A DNA stretch of 64,000 nt from Porodaedalea pini (Eukaryota; Basidiomycota; Agaricomycetes; Hymenochaetales; Hymenochaetaceae). This document shows positions 11,891 to 24,031 of the stretch, in pieces. Position numbers and translations under genes: made by a program. A model generated the notes under the pieces. That model did not search any database, was not told the origin of the DNA, and saw only the letters and a program-made list of their open reading frames with translations. Each line of letters begins with the position of its first letter. Position 1 is the stretch's first letter. The stretch covers positions 248,001 through 312,000 of the forward strand of contig NBAY01000003.1 of assembly GCA_002794775.1 (NCBI GenBank), read 5' to 3'.

Positions 11891-12515
11891 AGGTAGAGGG
11901 AAGTTAAACTCGACAAACTTGTCACATCAATGTCACAGCCTTAAACTTTATTTGACTTCCCCATTAGGAAGGACCCTGGCAGCAAAAATTGTGAGGTTGA
12001 AAAACTTTTTTTTTGGAGGACTGCTGGAATGTCAAAGTGCATTGTAGTTACATGCCAGCAGCAGCCATCTCAACTAAAATCCTCTCATTTAAGACCCTGT
12101 GACCATTGATACTGCCTATTAACCCACTGAGCTTGAGTACCACTCAGTCCTTTGCATTAGTGACATAATAGATTACTATATTTGGAAAATATTTGTCAAA
12201 CGGAGTTAGCCGAGAGCAGCAAAAATCTCAAGGTCAGAATTTTCAAAGTTCATCAGAATGCTGCTCATTTGATTCTATGATGTTTGGAACAAAAAAGTCT
12301 TTTTTCCTAAAATAGCTTGACCAAAACTGCATATTTTTGAAAAATAAAAACATACATCTGTAGCTATCAGGAAGGCCAAGAGAACTATGAGGCCGAAATG
12401 TGAGTTTGTGTCCAGTTGAAAAGTTTATTTCATCATCATTGTGTGTCACTAGAAAAGGAAAGTGAGATCAGTGCCACACGCGTCACAGCTTGTTGAGTTT
12501 AACTTTCCTCTACCT
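11891..12515. mobile_element. 625-bp MITE related to the DDE transposon at 17165
   Basis: The terminal inverted repeats are AGGTAGAGGGAAGTTAAACT on the left and its near reverse complement on the right. TA dinucleotides flank both sides (11889-11890 and 12516-12517). The left end resembles the right end of the 17165-30802 element, including GTCACATCA.TGTCACAG and CCCCATTAGGAAGGACCCT. The right end resembles its left end (ACTGGACACAAACT). It has no open frame, so it looks like an internally deleted, non-autonomous relative. It lies 58 bp from the stop codon of egt1-B. Confidence 0.8.
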
Positions 12516-12572
12516 TAAATCATTTACATTTCGAAACATGATCCCCCTCATATTTTTCCAAGTCTTATACCC

Positions 12573-15500
12573 TTAACTTTCGTAACCTATATCGTACGCA
12601 ACCCTGCCGGCAACCCATCGATACGTGTAATCGTGTTGGTAGTAGTTGCGCAGCGAGCGCCGTTCCGAGAGACGAGGGATCGTAGCATACGAGCCTCCAA
12701 TCTGTACATTCGAGACCAATTAGCGCGTTAAGGTACGAAAATAAGAGAGCCCTAACGTACGACTACTTGTTGCTTGCTGTCGAAACAATCTACTGAACAC
12801 CTGAGATGAGGCTTGATTTGATTTGGTCTTTCTTTCATTTAATTTTCTGGGCTTACCCTAGGTAGAGATTCGATGGCGCGAAGCCCTTATAGTTGTCAAA
12901 CACCGTCGACGTCCACTCCCACACTCCTCCATTGTGGCCCCTACCTCCATCCCGAGTCCCCCCTGTCGTCGCTCTGAAACATGCTCCCTCATTAATAGCT
13001 CAATGACGGAATAAGAAATAGTATAGCTCACGGCACCGGATGCCAGTTCCTAAACCCGACATTTGCCCCGCCCTCGTACCCACTCTCGAACTTGTCAAAG
13101 AAGAGGCGAAGCTCCGCCTCCGTAGGCAAGCGCCCTCCCTTAGCTCCCGCGTACTTCGACAGGTCATCGTATGAGGTAAGCACTGGCCAATGCTGCGCGT
13201 TCTCCAGCGGGACAGGGCCGTAAATCGTACGAATCTGTACATTCACACACAATTTAAGGTGAGACAGGTGATTAAACGACCGGAGGAAAGAAGCGTACTT
13301 GAACCTCGCCGTCAATTTCCACCCAACTTGCAGGAAGCTGGACCGTATCTTTGCCGCCACGCTTGAAGAACTCGTAAAACTGCCCATTGCTCACAGGCCG
13401 CCATTCAATACGGAACTCATCGACATGAGCCTCTCGTTTCGGATGCTCATTGTCCCATCCAAACTCGACTCCTTCAAGAACAGCTCCTTTCTCAGCGTCT
13501 TCGTCAAGCGCCTCAGCATCGTCATGTCCTAACGTAATCGTCGCGGGCCCAAGAGTGACTGTCGGCATAGCAGGAGTAGGAGCAGAGTCCCACTGCTTCG
13601 TGAGGATATCCCAGTTGGGTGCCGTAAAGCCCGGAGGAGGAAGAGTTCCCCCAGGCACGCCAGCGCGTTGCAAGAGCATATAGAGCAATGTCTCCGCATG
13701 GAATCCTTCGTGCTCCAGAGTCATAAACAGGACACGCCCGATCTTCCGTGTCAGCTCACGCTTTCCAGATGCAATATCATCATAGAGACGAGTAAGGCGA
13801 GCCCGAACGCGGTCACGGAAGTTGATGATGGACTCGAGGGTCGGCCATTCGTCGTCGTCCTTCGGAACCTCAGAATGGGGCTGTCAGAGAAGGTAGTCAG
13901 TAGACTCGATGAGTGTACAACAGAATGAAACGCATACATGGCACTGGTTCGGATCGTCTACATGCGGATCGATACCTCGCTAATAAACAAAGCACACGTG
14001 TTGGAATTCTCATGAAGGCAGACAGAGTATCTATACATACCTCAAAGATGTCTTTAAAGTACTCCGGTTCAGTGTGCGGCTCTCCGAGGAGCCTGCTCAG
14101 ATGAATATCCGAGAATGCAGGAATGTGGCCCAGATAGAACAGACAGATATGACGCAAATCGATCGGTTTGGTGAAGAGCATAGACCGTGGGATCATGCCA
14201 AGCGTGATCGTGTCCCAAGCTTTCCACATCACCTTGAAGTCTTCGAGCTCAGGGACACCGAACGAGGTTGGGGACCTTAGCAACGGGAATGTAAAAGCGG
14301 GGCGTTCGAGCAGCCAGAGCGAATACTGGCTAGGGGTGTCGGTCCACCGCATCATGGGACGAAGACCGGCGGCGGAGAATATCGAATATGCATCCTTTTC
14401 GGAATACTGGTGAGAGTATGAATGGTGATTCTCAGTCCGAGAGATATGTTCGGGGCTAACCTTGACCGACATCACGGCATTTACTAATTCACCAGCAACG
14501 AAGGATACAATATTATCGGATCCGGGAATTTTAACTTGCTGATCTTGAGTCGACTTATAGTAGGCTTCACGGCGACCTGACGAAAGCGCAAGTCAGCTAC
14601 GCGGACGACCGAGCCCTGACAAACGATGCATACGTTCTGCTGCATTATAGCGGTCAACATACTCCCATTTGCCTTCCTCAAACAGTCTTTCGTCACCCAG
14701 GGTTCTTCCTGCCACTCTCAGTCCATTCATCACGAACTCCTCGTTGATGCCATTTGGGTCATTGTACGCCAGCTCAATCTTGTCCTTTTCATTATCGTGG
14801 TCGAGCCCAAGAAGGAGCGTATCACCAGAGCCTTGTCTCAATGGAAGGGCGCGCAGGAAAAGCATAGCCGACTCGCGGTCGAAATTACCCAGAGACGAGC
14901 CCAGGAAGAGAATGTGCAAGGGAGGTGAAGACGATTTTGAGTCTGATTCAGCATCGGAGTCTGGTGTAGAAGGCGGACTGATGGACATCGCATGTGTCCT
15001 GAAGCTTGGCGACGAGCATTCGTCGGAGGTTATAGAATTGGAAGAGTCGTCTCTACCTGCGCGTTGTCCGTCATCACGGTAGGAGCTCGAAGAGCGACTG
15101 TCGCTACCGCTGATGTGGTCGCTTCGGATGAACGTGGATGAATCTTTGACTTCAGTCTGCATATCGAGGCCGCCTTCTGTGACAAACTTCAGACCGCCAT
15201 CGTACGTACCCCACATGCCCTTCGCCTCAACCTTTCCTTTCAAGTCACTACCGTAGTTCGCCATCAGCTCTGACAACGTGCGTTCCAATTCGCATTTCTC
15301 GAGGTCCAGAGCAAAGTAGGTCACATAGCCCTTTTCATTCCCTGCTGAGATATGTCTCGAAGTCATAAGCTTTGACAGGGCCAGAAGAATATGGGAGGTC
15401 TTTCGAAGCGCCCTGCTCGAATAAAGCTTAGCTTCATGCGAGAGGCAAGACTTTTTGCACTATCCACTTTAAGGACAAAAACAAATGGTTGCGGGTCGAA

Positions 15501-16008
15501 TTGCGGAGGTGAAAAGGACGAGGATAAAACACAGACGCGGAGAAAGCTGAGACGCGCCACGATGGATCCACAAATGCCACATATTTATAACAGTCATAAG
15601 GAATATACTCACCCTGCCCCAAGCTCTAGGACAACAGGCTTAGCTTGGTCGCCTGCCTCTCCATCGCGAGCGTGCATCAGACGAACGATATCGCCTGAAT
15701 AATTCTTGAAGATTTCCTCCTCCGAGCTACTCGTTAACGGTAAGTCTGCAGTATTTGTTCTCATGCGAAGGGGAGACTGACGCGAAGAGGTAATATTCCG
15801 GACAGTTGGTCGTTATAGCATCGTAAAGGCGTAGACCGTGTTCGTCATAGTGCAGTATTGTGGGCAAAACCTTCTCGCCATACGGCTTGCGGAGTCCTTG
15901 AATAATCTGTTCGCGAAGGTCCACACTTCCGCTGGTGTCGTCAGACGTCTGCAGCCTGTCCGCGATGCGAACGTCGATAATATGGGGCTTCAAATCGTTT
16001 GAGAGCAT
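12573..16008 (-). CDS. egt1: Egt1, ergothioneine biosynthesis protein, copy B
   Basis: A paralogue of copy A with the same domain order and intron positions. The start is ATG 16008 (MLSNDLKPHIIDVRI). The methyltransferase motifs VVLELGAG, TYFALDLE, GMWGTYDGGL and FLGSSLGNF are present, as are DinB FYLGHIPAF, the iron motif EHEGFHAET (HX3HXE), and FGE motifs GGRLPTEAEL, GHNGGVWEWTST and GGSYATIPRLSERR. The C-terminus differs: RNYYQHDYTYRW, then five extra residues after AYDI before TAA 12573. Every exon can be read without a stop. The middle of the gene (about 13270-14390), introns included, is nearly identical to copy A, while the N-terminal domain and 3' introns differ strongly. A MITE lies just downstream. 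Retained motifs suggest activity, but the altered C-terminus could change it. Confidence 0.87.
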
Positions 16009-16904
16009 GGTGTTGATAGAATGCGAAACGACAACACCGCTCGACGGGTAGAGTTGCCCACGATCTAAGCAGTACCCTCGATTGGAACCCTTCAGTCAAG
16101 AACTCCTTATGACAACGAGTGATGCCCGAGTGGTGCGCGCTCATTCTTCCAGTGTTCATCATAGAATATCGAGACCTGGGCCTGCTGACCTCGCTTCCAG
16201 GCAAAATTGGGCACTTAAGAAGCCCTTCCATTCACGGCCTCCGCGGTTTCGCGAGATTCATAGTTTTTATTTAGGAGGAATGGAGCGGAAAAGATCTATC
16301 GTATCTCACGAGAAGGAGCGGTGACAAGTGATTGTTGATCCCGGCGTTGAAGGCATATGGCGTCAGCTTCTGGAGCACGGACCAGCGAGTTAGAGTACAA
16401 ATTCGTCTTTTGTTTCTCTAATTCGGTTGCAAAGAAATGAGCGGAAGTGTACTTCAAAACAGTTCGATAAAAAAGTGCATGCCTTATGAAATTAGTTCAA
16501 TATACCGTAGGTAGAACAAGCCGAGAACACCCTATAATATCTCGGCTAGTGTCTAAAAAAGTGTAGCATGTTCCGTTGTGATGATGCGATCCTATGAGCC
16601 AAGGGTCTCCGATAATGGTGTCATCTAGGGGGAAAAAGGGCTGAGGCATATTGAGCAACGGGCCACGTTTAGTATTGCCCCAGGTTGAGCTCCGAGATAG
16701 CTCTGCACGTACGGAAGCAACTCATTCCAGCTCAGGTCAGCTCGAGGTAAAGGTCGGACAATGGTAGGTGGCCTCCCTATGTCAAGTTAATTGACGACTC
16801 GGAATTTGCAAAGAGGAGTGCACGTGACGTAGCCGGTATGTTTGATGCCATCATGCCGATCACTGATCGCCCCCCTCTGAACATGGCCAGCTTCCCGGCT
16901 ATTA
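16009..16904. other. Upstream region of egt1-B
   Basis: No gene. Parts match the upstream region of copy A (GACCTGCTGACCT near 7826 and its near match near 16185; AAAGAGGAGTGCACGTG near 7959 and 16808), so the duplication includes the promoter. It ends at the TA target site of the outer transposon. Confidence 0.5.
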
Positions 16905-18447
16905 CTATATAGCGACCCCTCTTTACACTTTTTGTCTACAGCTTCAACACACCACTTTTTAACCTCCCAAAAAATTACATTAGTGTATCTACTTGTGATT
17001 TATGTAGCCATGCTTTTAAAAAAAAATTAGCAATTTTTTTGAGAGGTACACAGGCATGTTGTAAGTGGATCAAGGACTTCCGGTCACCTATAACCATTAC
17101 ACCAAAAGGCTGAATAATCACTGTATAGTGATTCTGATCCCCAGAAGTATATATGCAACTGGTAAGGTATGCAAAAGTTAAACTTGACAAGGTGTGACGT
17201 GGGTGGCGCTAACCTTACCTGCCTAATCTGGCTTCACACAATGACGACAAAATTACATCTTCGACTGGACACAAACTGGCAAACAAGCTCCAGAGACTTA
17301 TTAGGACTGTCCTTATCTGTGATTCTGTGGTTTTAGATTTTGAAAATATTAAGTTTTAGTGATGTTATAACACAAAAACCCTTTTTTGTGCCAAATGCCT
17401 CAGATTTAATTGTACAGCAGTCTGATGAAATTTTGAAATTTTGACCATCAGATTTTCGCGCTTTCGGCTAATTGTACATGACAAATACTTTCTATATATA
17501 GTAATTATGTATTATTATTAATCGTGCATATCTTCAGCATTTCTCCTGCCCTGCCACAAAACCACACCATGGCACGCCTCACAAGGAAGCATTTGAACTG
17601 GATAAAGAACCTGAGAAGAACCAAGAGACCTGTAAGTAACTCAAGGTATCATTTAAAGCATGTATTTGTACTCACTTTCCTTGAGCAGACTGCAGAACAG
17701 GACACGGCTGCCACAACTGATGACAGTGAATGCGAGTCAGAGCACTCTTCAGGCTCAGGGGATCACTTGTCAGTCATTAGCATTGAATCTGAGGATAGTG
17801 ATGAAGATGCAGACCTTGACCGGGAGAGCATTGTTGATGCTTCGAGTACAAATGCATTCTTTCATGTCATTTCCGATGGGCTTGAACATTGGGTTGCTGG
17901 GTTGAAGGGGCAAGCACGACCTTTGAAGTACAACAAAATCAGACCCACAACACAGAAACCTGAAAGTACTGTTCGAAGTCAGAGAAAAAAGGCTGGAAAG
18001 GACGAGACGAAGCTTCGCAGGCAGGGTTTTGCAGACATTCGAGGTTTCTTCCAGCCTCGAGCACAGTCAAAGGCTGACACTGGTGCGCCAGTCAAGAGTG
18101 CCGTAACTTCTGTGGGTCACTGGAGGAACGGAAGATACTGTTTGTCTGAAAGGAGCAAAAAGGGTGAGCAAGCAGAGGGAGAAGCACAAAGAACCAGACG
18201 CCCGGAGAAGCATCCACGACTGTCCATTCAGGTGGAGGAAAACTCTTGGTTCTCCTATGCTGGTTATACAAGTTCCTTCGGCGCAGGGCCACCCTCGTCC
18301 TCCATGCTCACTGACTCGCAGACGCAGCTGTCCGTCACAGCACCCCACCGTCCAAACGGTGACACTCCGAAGCTGACCTTGCCTCCGCTCGCTTTGACCA
18401 TCTCACCCTCAGACCCAAGTTATGCATGGTCTCTCCCGTTGGTGGGT

Positions 18448-19368
18448 CTCACAAACTCCCCATGTGCTGGCTCCCTTTCACCCGACATGCTCGCTGGCCC
18501 ACAGACGCAGCACCCCGTCATGACATCTCAGCCTGCTGCCTCTATCGCCACCCTTGAAGCAGGCGCTGACTCCATGCACCCCTCGCTCTTTGGCTTTGAT
18601 GCCTCCAGCTCCTTCCGCATGGGTCTCACTCCCTCCACAGGCCTCACGCCCCTCATCGGCGATCCAGTCGCATCCCCGCCGCCATCACCCAGCACTGCCA
18701 CCTTTCTTGCCATGGTCAATTCGGGCGTTGCAGGTAGTGTGTCCTCGGCAGGTCTCACAAACTCCCTGTGTGCCAGCCTCCTTTCTCCTGACATGCTCGC
18801 TGGCCCACAGACGCAACAACCTGTTGCGACGTCTCAGCCTGCTGCCTCTATTGCTGCCCTTGCAGCAGGCACTGACTCCATGCACCCCCCTGCTCTTTGG
18901 CTTTGATGCCTCCAACTCCTTCCGCATGGGTCTCACTCCTTCCACAGGCCTCACACCCCCTATCGGTGGGCCTGTCGCATTCTCGTCACCATCGCCTGAA
19001 ACCGCCACTTTCATCACCTCCCCTTCAGACCCAAGCTATGCATGGTCGTTCTCCTCGGCAGGTCTCACAAACTCCCTGCACACTGGCCTCCTTTCCCCTG
19101 CCATGCTCGCTGGCCTGCAGACGCAGCACCCCATCGCGACGTCTCAGCCTGCTGCCTCTATCGCTGCCCTTGAAGCAGGCGCTGACTCCATGCACCCCTC
19201 ACTCTTTGGCTTTGATGCCTCCAGCTCCTTCCGCACGGGTCTCACTCCCTCCACAGGCCTCACACCCCTCGTCGGCGGTCCAGTCGCATCCCCGCCACCA
19301 TCGCGCAACACTGCCGCCTTTCTTGCCATGGTCAATTCGGGTGTTGCAGGTAGTGCGTCCACGGTGAA
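18448..19368 (+). repeat. Three tandem ~308-bp coding repeats
   Basis: The phrase CTCACAAACTCCC starts at about 18448, 18754 and 19064. Each unit encodes variants of MLAGPQTQ, TSQPAASIAALEAGADSMHP, FGFDASSSFRMGL and TPSTGLTPLIGGPVA. The second unit has one extra C in the run after ATGCA, which shifts the frame. Confidence 0.8.
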
Positions 19369-20662
19369 TGTTACGTCCAACACGCTCAATGCACTCACCG
19401 GTGTGCTCAAGCAGTCTACATCCACAACACCACAGGCGGGGCAACAATTGAACGGCAGCAATAACCCAGGCACTCCACCATCCTCGACGCAGTCACAGGC
19501 TGTGGTGCAGACATCTGTCATTCCATCGCAGATGGCTGCGTCTGCATCCACGACATATCAGAGTAGTCCATTGGCCAATACTGTTAATGCACTCACTGGT
19601 GCAAGTCCAGAACTCGCGCGCACACTGCTGCAACTGGAGGAGGAGGAGGAGGAGGAGGAGGACAACGCACCACATCTGCAACCTATGACTCAACAGATCA
19701 CACAGCCAAATCCTAACGTTGAGCACATGTGTGTGCAAGTGCAGGAGAACCCAGCACTTCTGCAGCCTATGATTCAACAGATCGCACAGTCAAATCCTAG
19801 CTCTCCAAAATTCCGTGCTCCTGATAGAAAGGATCCTGCCCTTGCCGATGCAATATAGCAACTGCGCTGTATTTCAGAAGACAAAAATCTTGATCAGTTG
19901 TTTTGCACACGCATATTGGGGATGCTTGTGTTTTTGCATCTGTACACGGAGTATGAGGAATATGGTTGGATTGAGGCCTCTGTGATGGTGGCATCTTTGA
20001 GTGCTGGTCGCAGCGTGCACTTGGCACATTTGCTTTGGAAATGGGTCTGTGATCATCTTGGAGACCACACAGTACTGCCGGTAAACCTGTATGGTTCATG
20101 GAAGAGGTCAATCATTCAGGATGAAGACTTTGCAAATGAAATCCATGCACACCTGCAAAGCCTCAACAAAAAATACCTTGGGGCCCAACAACATTCTTGA
20201 ATACCTTAATGAACCAAATGTGCTGAAACAACTTGGGTGTTCCAAGCCTGTCTCACTGCGCACTGCCCAGACCTGGATGAATGCCATGGATTACCGGTAT
20301 GGAAAGGCTCCCAGTGGAATGTACATTGATGGCCATGAGCGAGAAGATGTAGTTCATTATTGCCAAGATATCTTTCTGCCCCTGTGGGCTGAGCTTGAGA
20401 AGGACATGGAATTCAAGTCTCACAACAACAGAGATAAGGACGACAAATGATGTGATTCATATCGAGATGATCACAAGCGCCGTCTCATTCTTGTCACACA
20501 CGACGAATCAACATTTTATGCCAATGATCAACAAAACACAGTGTGGAGCCATAAGACAGCTACTGCAGAGCCTCGTGTTAAAGGAGAGGGAGTATCAATT
20601 ATGGTGTCAGATTTCTGTACTCCAGAGGCTGGATGGCTGAAGTCGGCAGATGGGTACGTTTT

Positions 20663-21103
20663 TGTCATGAACGCTTTTTAATTATTTTTATTCTCTTATC
20701 ATTTTCCCTTATCTTATCTTATCATATCTTATCCACCCATCACTAATCACGCCTATTCCTGCTTACTCATTATTCATTATGCTCTTTTCCATACTATCCT
20801 TACTCGCTGACCGATCCTATGATGTCATTGTTCTACAAAGTTCCATAACGTTCTATTATCTATCCTTATGTAGTAGCTAATTCCCTGGTCCGTGCGCAGC
20901 CTCTGTAGGGTATATAAGTAGGTAGTCCTCCTGTACTTATCCCTTAGTTTCAACCTGGTCAATTCTACCTGGCTACGTCCAGAAGCTGCCCCCTACCTCT
21001 GCGCTGTGTCAGCTCCCCTGGCTCACCGCTATCTCTCCTCTACCTCCGACTGAGTTCCGCGCGACCCAGTTACCTTTTGTGTACCCTTAGTCCGTCGCTG
21101 ACA
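20663..21103 (+). repeat. 5' LTR of the Ty3/gypsy element
   Basis: 441 bp with TGTCA/TGACA ends. It differs from the 3' LTR at about nine positions by eye, mostly transitions (about 98% identity), indicating a fairly recent insertion. A TATA-like GTATATAAGTAGG lies near 20919. Confidence 0.9.
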
Positions 21104-24031
21104 CAAGGTCGAAACTTCACTCCTTACCGCCTTGCGCACTTCTCAGTCACCACTGCTAAGCTGGCTCTGAACGTTCGCGTTTCTTACCGACACCAATCCC
21201 TTTATCGCACCATGTTCTACCATCTTACCTGCACACCCACTATCACCTTCACGCTTGACCTCTTCCTCTAATCCATCATCATCACACTCAACCCTTACAT
21301 CGTTCAAGTACCTCAAAACCGACCACTACCCGTCCGCAACCCCGAATTATAAATCAACATTCTTATACGATGCATCCGACGACTTGGACTGTGACCCCAA
21401 CTACGATCGCTTTGACCCACACCTGTTCTCAGATTGATCTCACGTGCATCGATCAGGCCGATACATTGTTAACCATTTACTTTCATTACTAAACTCACTC
21501 ATTTCATAACCCACCGTCTTCTTTCTATTCGATCAACCAGTGCTCGTTTGAGAGGGGGTAACGTTGAGTCCGACCCACTCGAGAGTAGCTACCAGGCCTT
21601 GGGGGTGATCTTCGGAAAGGTCCCTTGGCGCCCGTTGGAGTCTTCACAGAGGAAGATCTGGGTTTGATCAGCAAGTGAAAGTCGACCACCACATCTGGTG
21701 TAGAGTACCGACGAGCGGCCAACCACTGCAGATCCCTCTAGAGGCCATCCGTTGCACATTCCAACAGCTATTGACACGTACTGGACTCAGAATGATTTGC
21801 CCAACGCGTTGTCGTGCTGAAAAGTGTAATGAAATAAAACAGTGTAATATTCACAATTACAATTTCCACTGAGTCAGTTGGACTTGTCTTGAGTCAAACG
21901 TCTTCTCAGGTTGTCGAGAGGCTGAGATGTATGTTATTTAGTTTCTAAGGTGTCAAATAGTGGTTAGCCCTAGATCTTCTAGAGCTCAGATTTCTCAGAT
22001 AGTTTCACTAAGCGCTCAAGCCAGGTGCTCAAGCTAAGTACATGTCAATGTAATACGTAATAAATGCTAAACCAATTTGCTAGTTGCTTAAGTCTCTTGC
22101 TTAAGCCCTTACTAAACGAGTCAGACTAATCACACAATAAATCACAAGTAAAATCGTTGTATTGTTGGGGGGGCTAGGCCCTCCTTATATAGACTACTGT
22201 GGTATATTTATAGATTTGGTAACTATGGTGACTAAGTTCTAGAACCTTCTCTGACATTCTAACATATTCCACCAATATTCTATACAGTTCCATGCAATTC
22301 CATCGGGGTTCTATAACATTCCCTGACCTTCTAATTCTTCCATAACCTTCTTTGTGCTTCCATTCATCTGCTAAATGGCTTGGCTGATCTTTTCTTCTAT
22401 GGATCGGCACTAATGACGGAGAGTTCATGACTGCACTTCTGTCCTCAGTGAGTTCCTAAAAACAACTCCGTCTTTGCATGCGTCTGCACGGACTGACAAT
22501 ATTGAGAAAATTGTACTTGTTAAATACTGGTTTCCATCTTCATATTCACTAATTACCAGCAATCTGCCATGCCATCACTCTATTTTCTAAACATTAATGC
22601 TCTTCGCTCCATGCTGCATGACCGCTTGGCTGAGTTATGGTCTAGACCACTCCAGCCATCTAATGAGGTTCCATTACATATAAGGTATGAGTCGTCAGAT
22701 TATTTATTACACACACATTTTTACGTTGCGATCAGAATCATGGTGGAAGTTTCTATAGAAGTCCATGTATCGCCCCCTGACTTGGGTTCGCCTTCAGAGT
22801 GTGTCTTTCTTTCTTTCTTTGTATTTTATTTTGTTATATCTGAGTCTCTGAATCATATGCATAGGGAATCCCTTCACCGCTTGGACGTCTAGAAGTACTG
22901 TGCTTGCTTTAGTGTAGTGAATGTGATTAAGAATCCTAATATCATAGTTGCATAATTTAATCTCAAACAGGCACCGCGCCTGACAGCGTACCAGACACAG
23001 GATGATTTGCCCGACATCACATCAGCAGATCACTAGGAAGATCCCCCTGGCAATTTGGGACGTACCGGAAAGCTTATGTCATCAGAGTCAGTTGGGATGC
23101 GTACCGGAGATCTGCCCGATGATGGATGATGACTCACCGATTGGAGGATCTCAGTTCTGGTGGAGCTGCGATATGACCAGATGATGGACTGATGCAAATG
23201 GGGAAGTTGTCGCATGGACAGGTTTTCTTTTGAATTTCTATGTTTCTCTTACATTCCAAATGTTTTCTCTCCGACGCTCTATGTTTCACCCGGTATGCAC
23301 ATTATACTCACTTTGGAATAATTTTCCTGTAGATAGATCTCTTGCACCTTGTATTTAGGGACTTCCCTGTCGTAGGTAGCAAGGGAGGAAATACTACCGC
23401 AGAGTTCCCCTCAGATAGGGCAGCTTCCGTGCGTGCAGTTAGTCTCCGCAACAGTTAGTTTCGTGGCAACCTCATCTTCAGTCTCATCTCTTGTCTTGTT
23501 TTCATTCTCGTCTCTGCTATTGCTATTGTCTCGCACCAGATTTGATATCTCGCTCATTCTGGCTCTGTACCGACACTCACATCGCGTCCAGAGCACCTTT
23601 CAATATTGACGCATACCGACACATACCGACACGTACTGACGCGTACCGACGTGTACCGAGATTTTTCCCACGCTCATACCAAGCTTATATTTACTTCATA
23701 ACTCAACGGAAACACGTCCCCAAACGAACTACCGATCCTAAACAACCCATACACAGGATCTACACCGGAGTTTTGTTACAGTGCTCAGTCAGATCCGCAG
23801 GTGTCCGCACCACCTGCCGGCTGACAGTGTTGTTTCTGACTTGAGCTAGCTCCACACCTGTACGCCCGACCATCTGGATCAGCAGCACAGCGTTGGAATA
23901 CACCACCCAAAGACACTGCCAATGCTGTCCTCGCACAACTACCACCGTTAACCGACGACGATCTAGTACGCCTAGACGATGAGCTAAGAGCCCACCAACC
24001 ACCCCACCCATCGCCAGCACCATCGCCCGTG
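21104..24031. other. Unusually long retrotransposon leader
   Basis: About 2.9 kb between 5' LTR and gag without a conserved frame, longer than usual for this group. A phrase near 21787 (GAATGATTTGCCCAAC) recurs near 23000 (GGATGATTTGCCCGAC). Between them lies about 1.2 kb of different, AT-rich character, including a run of seven G and AGGCCCTCCTTATATAG on one strand; it may be an inserted LTR-like remnant, but I could not define its ends or a target duplication. A primer binding site was not recognised with confidence. Confidence 0.4.
23611..23660 (+). repeat. Five tandem decamers
   Basis: Five consecutive 10-mers of the form RYRTACYGAC (GCATACCGAC, ACATACCGAC, ACGTACTGAC, GCGTACCGAC, GTGTACCGAG). 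They lie in the retrotransposon leader, some 420 bp before gag. Confidence 0.85.

Noticed and set aside
18554..19858. Independent 434-codon gene within the DDE transposon
   Set aside because: The first part is an out-of-frame reading of the repeats; only the part after about 18885 is the true continuation of the transposase frame.
21950..22498. Solo Copia-type LTR in reverse orientation in the retrotransposon leader
   Set aside because: TGTCA/TGACA ends can be proposed, but the flanking 5-mers (TAAGG and ATATT) do not match, so the call is not supported.
23598..23660. CRISPR-like repeat array
   Set aside because: Units are 10 bp, contiguous without spacers, and the organism is a eukaryote.
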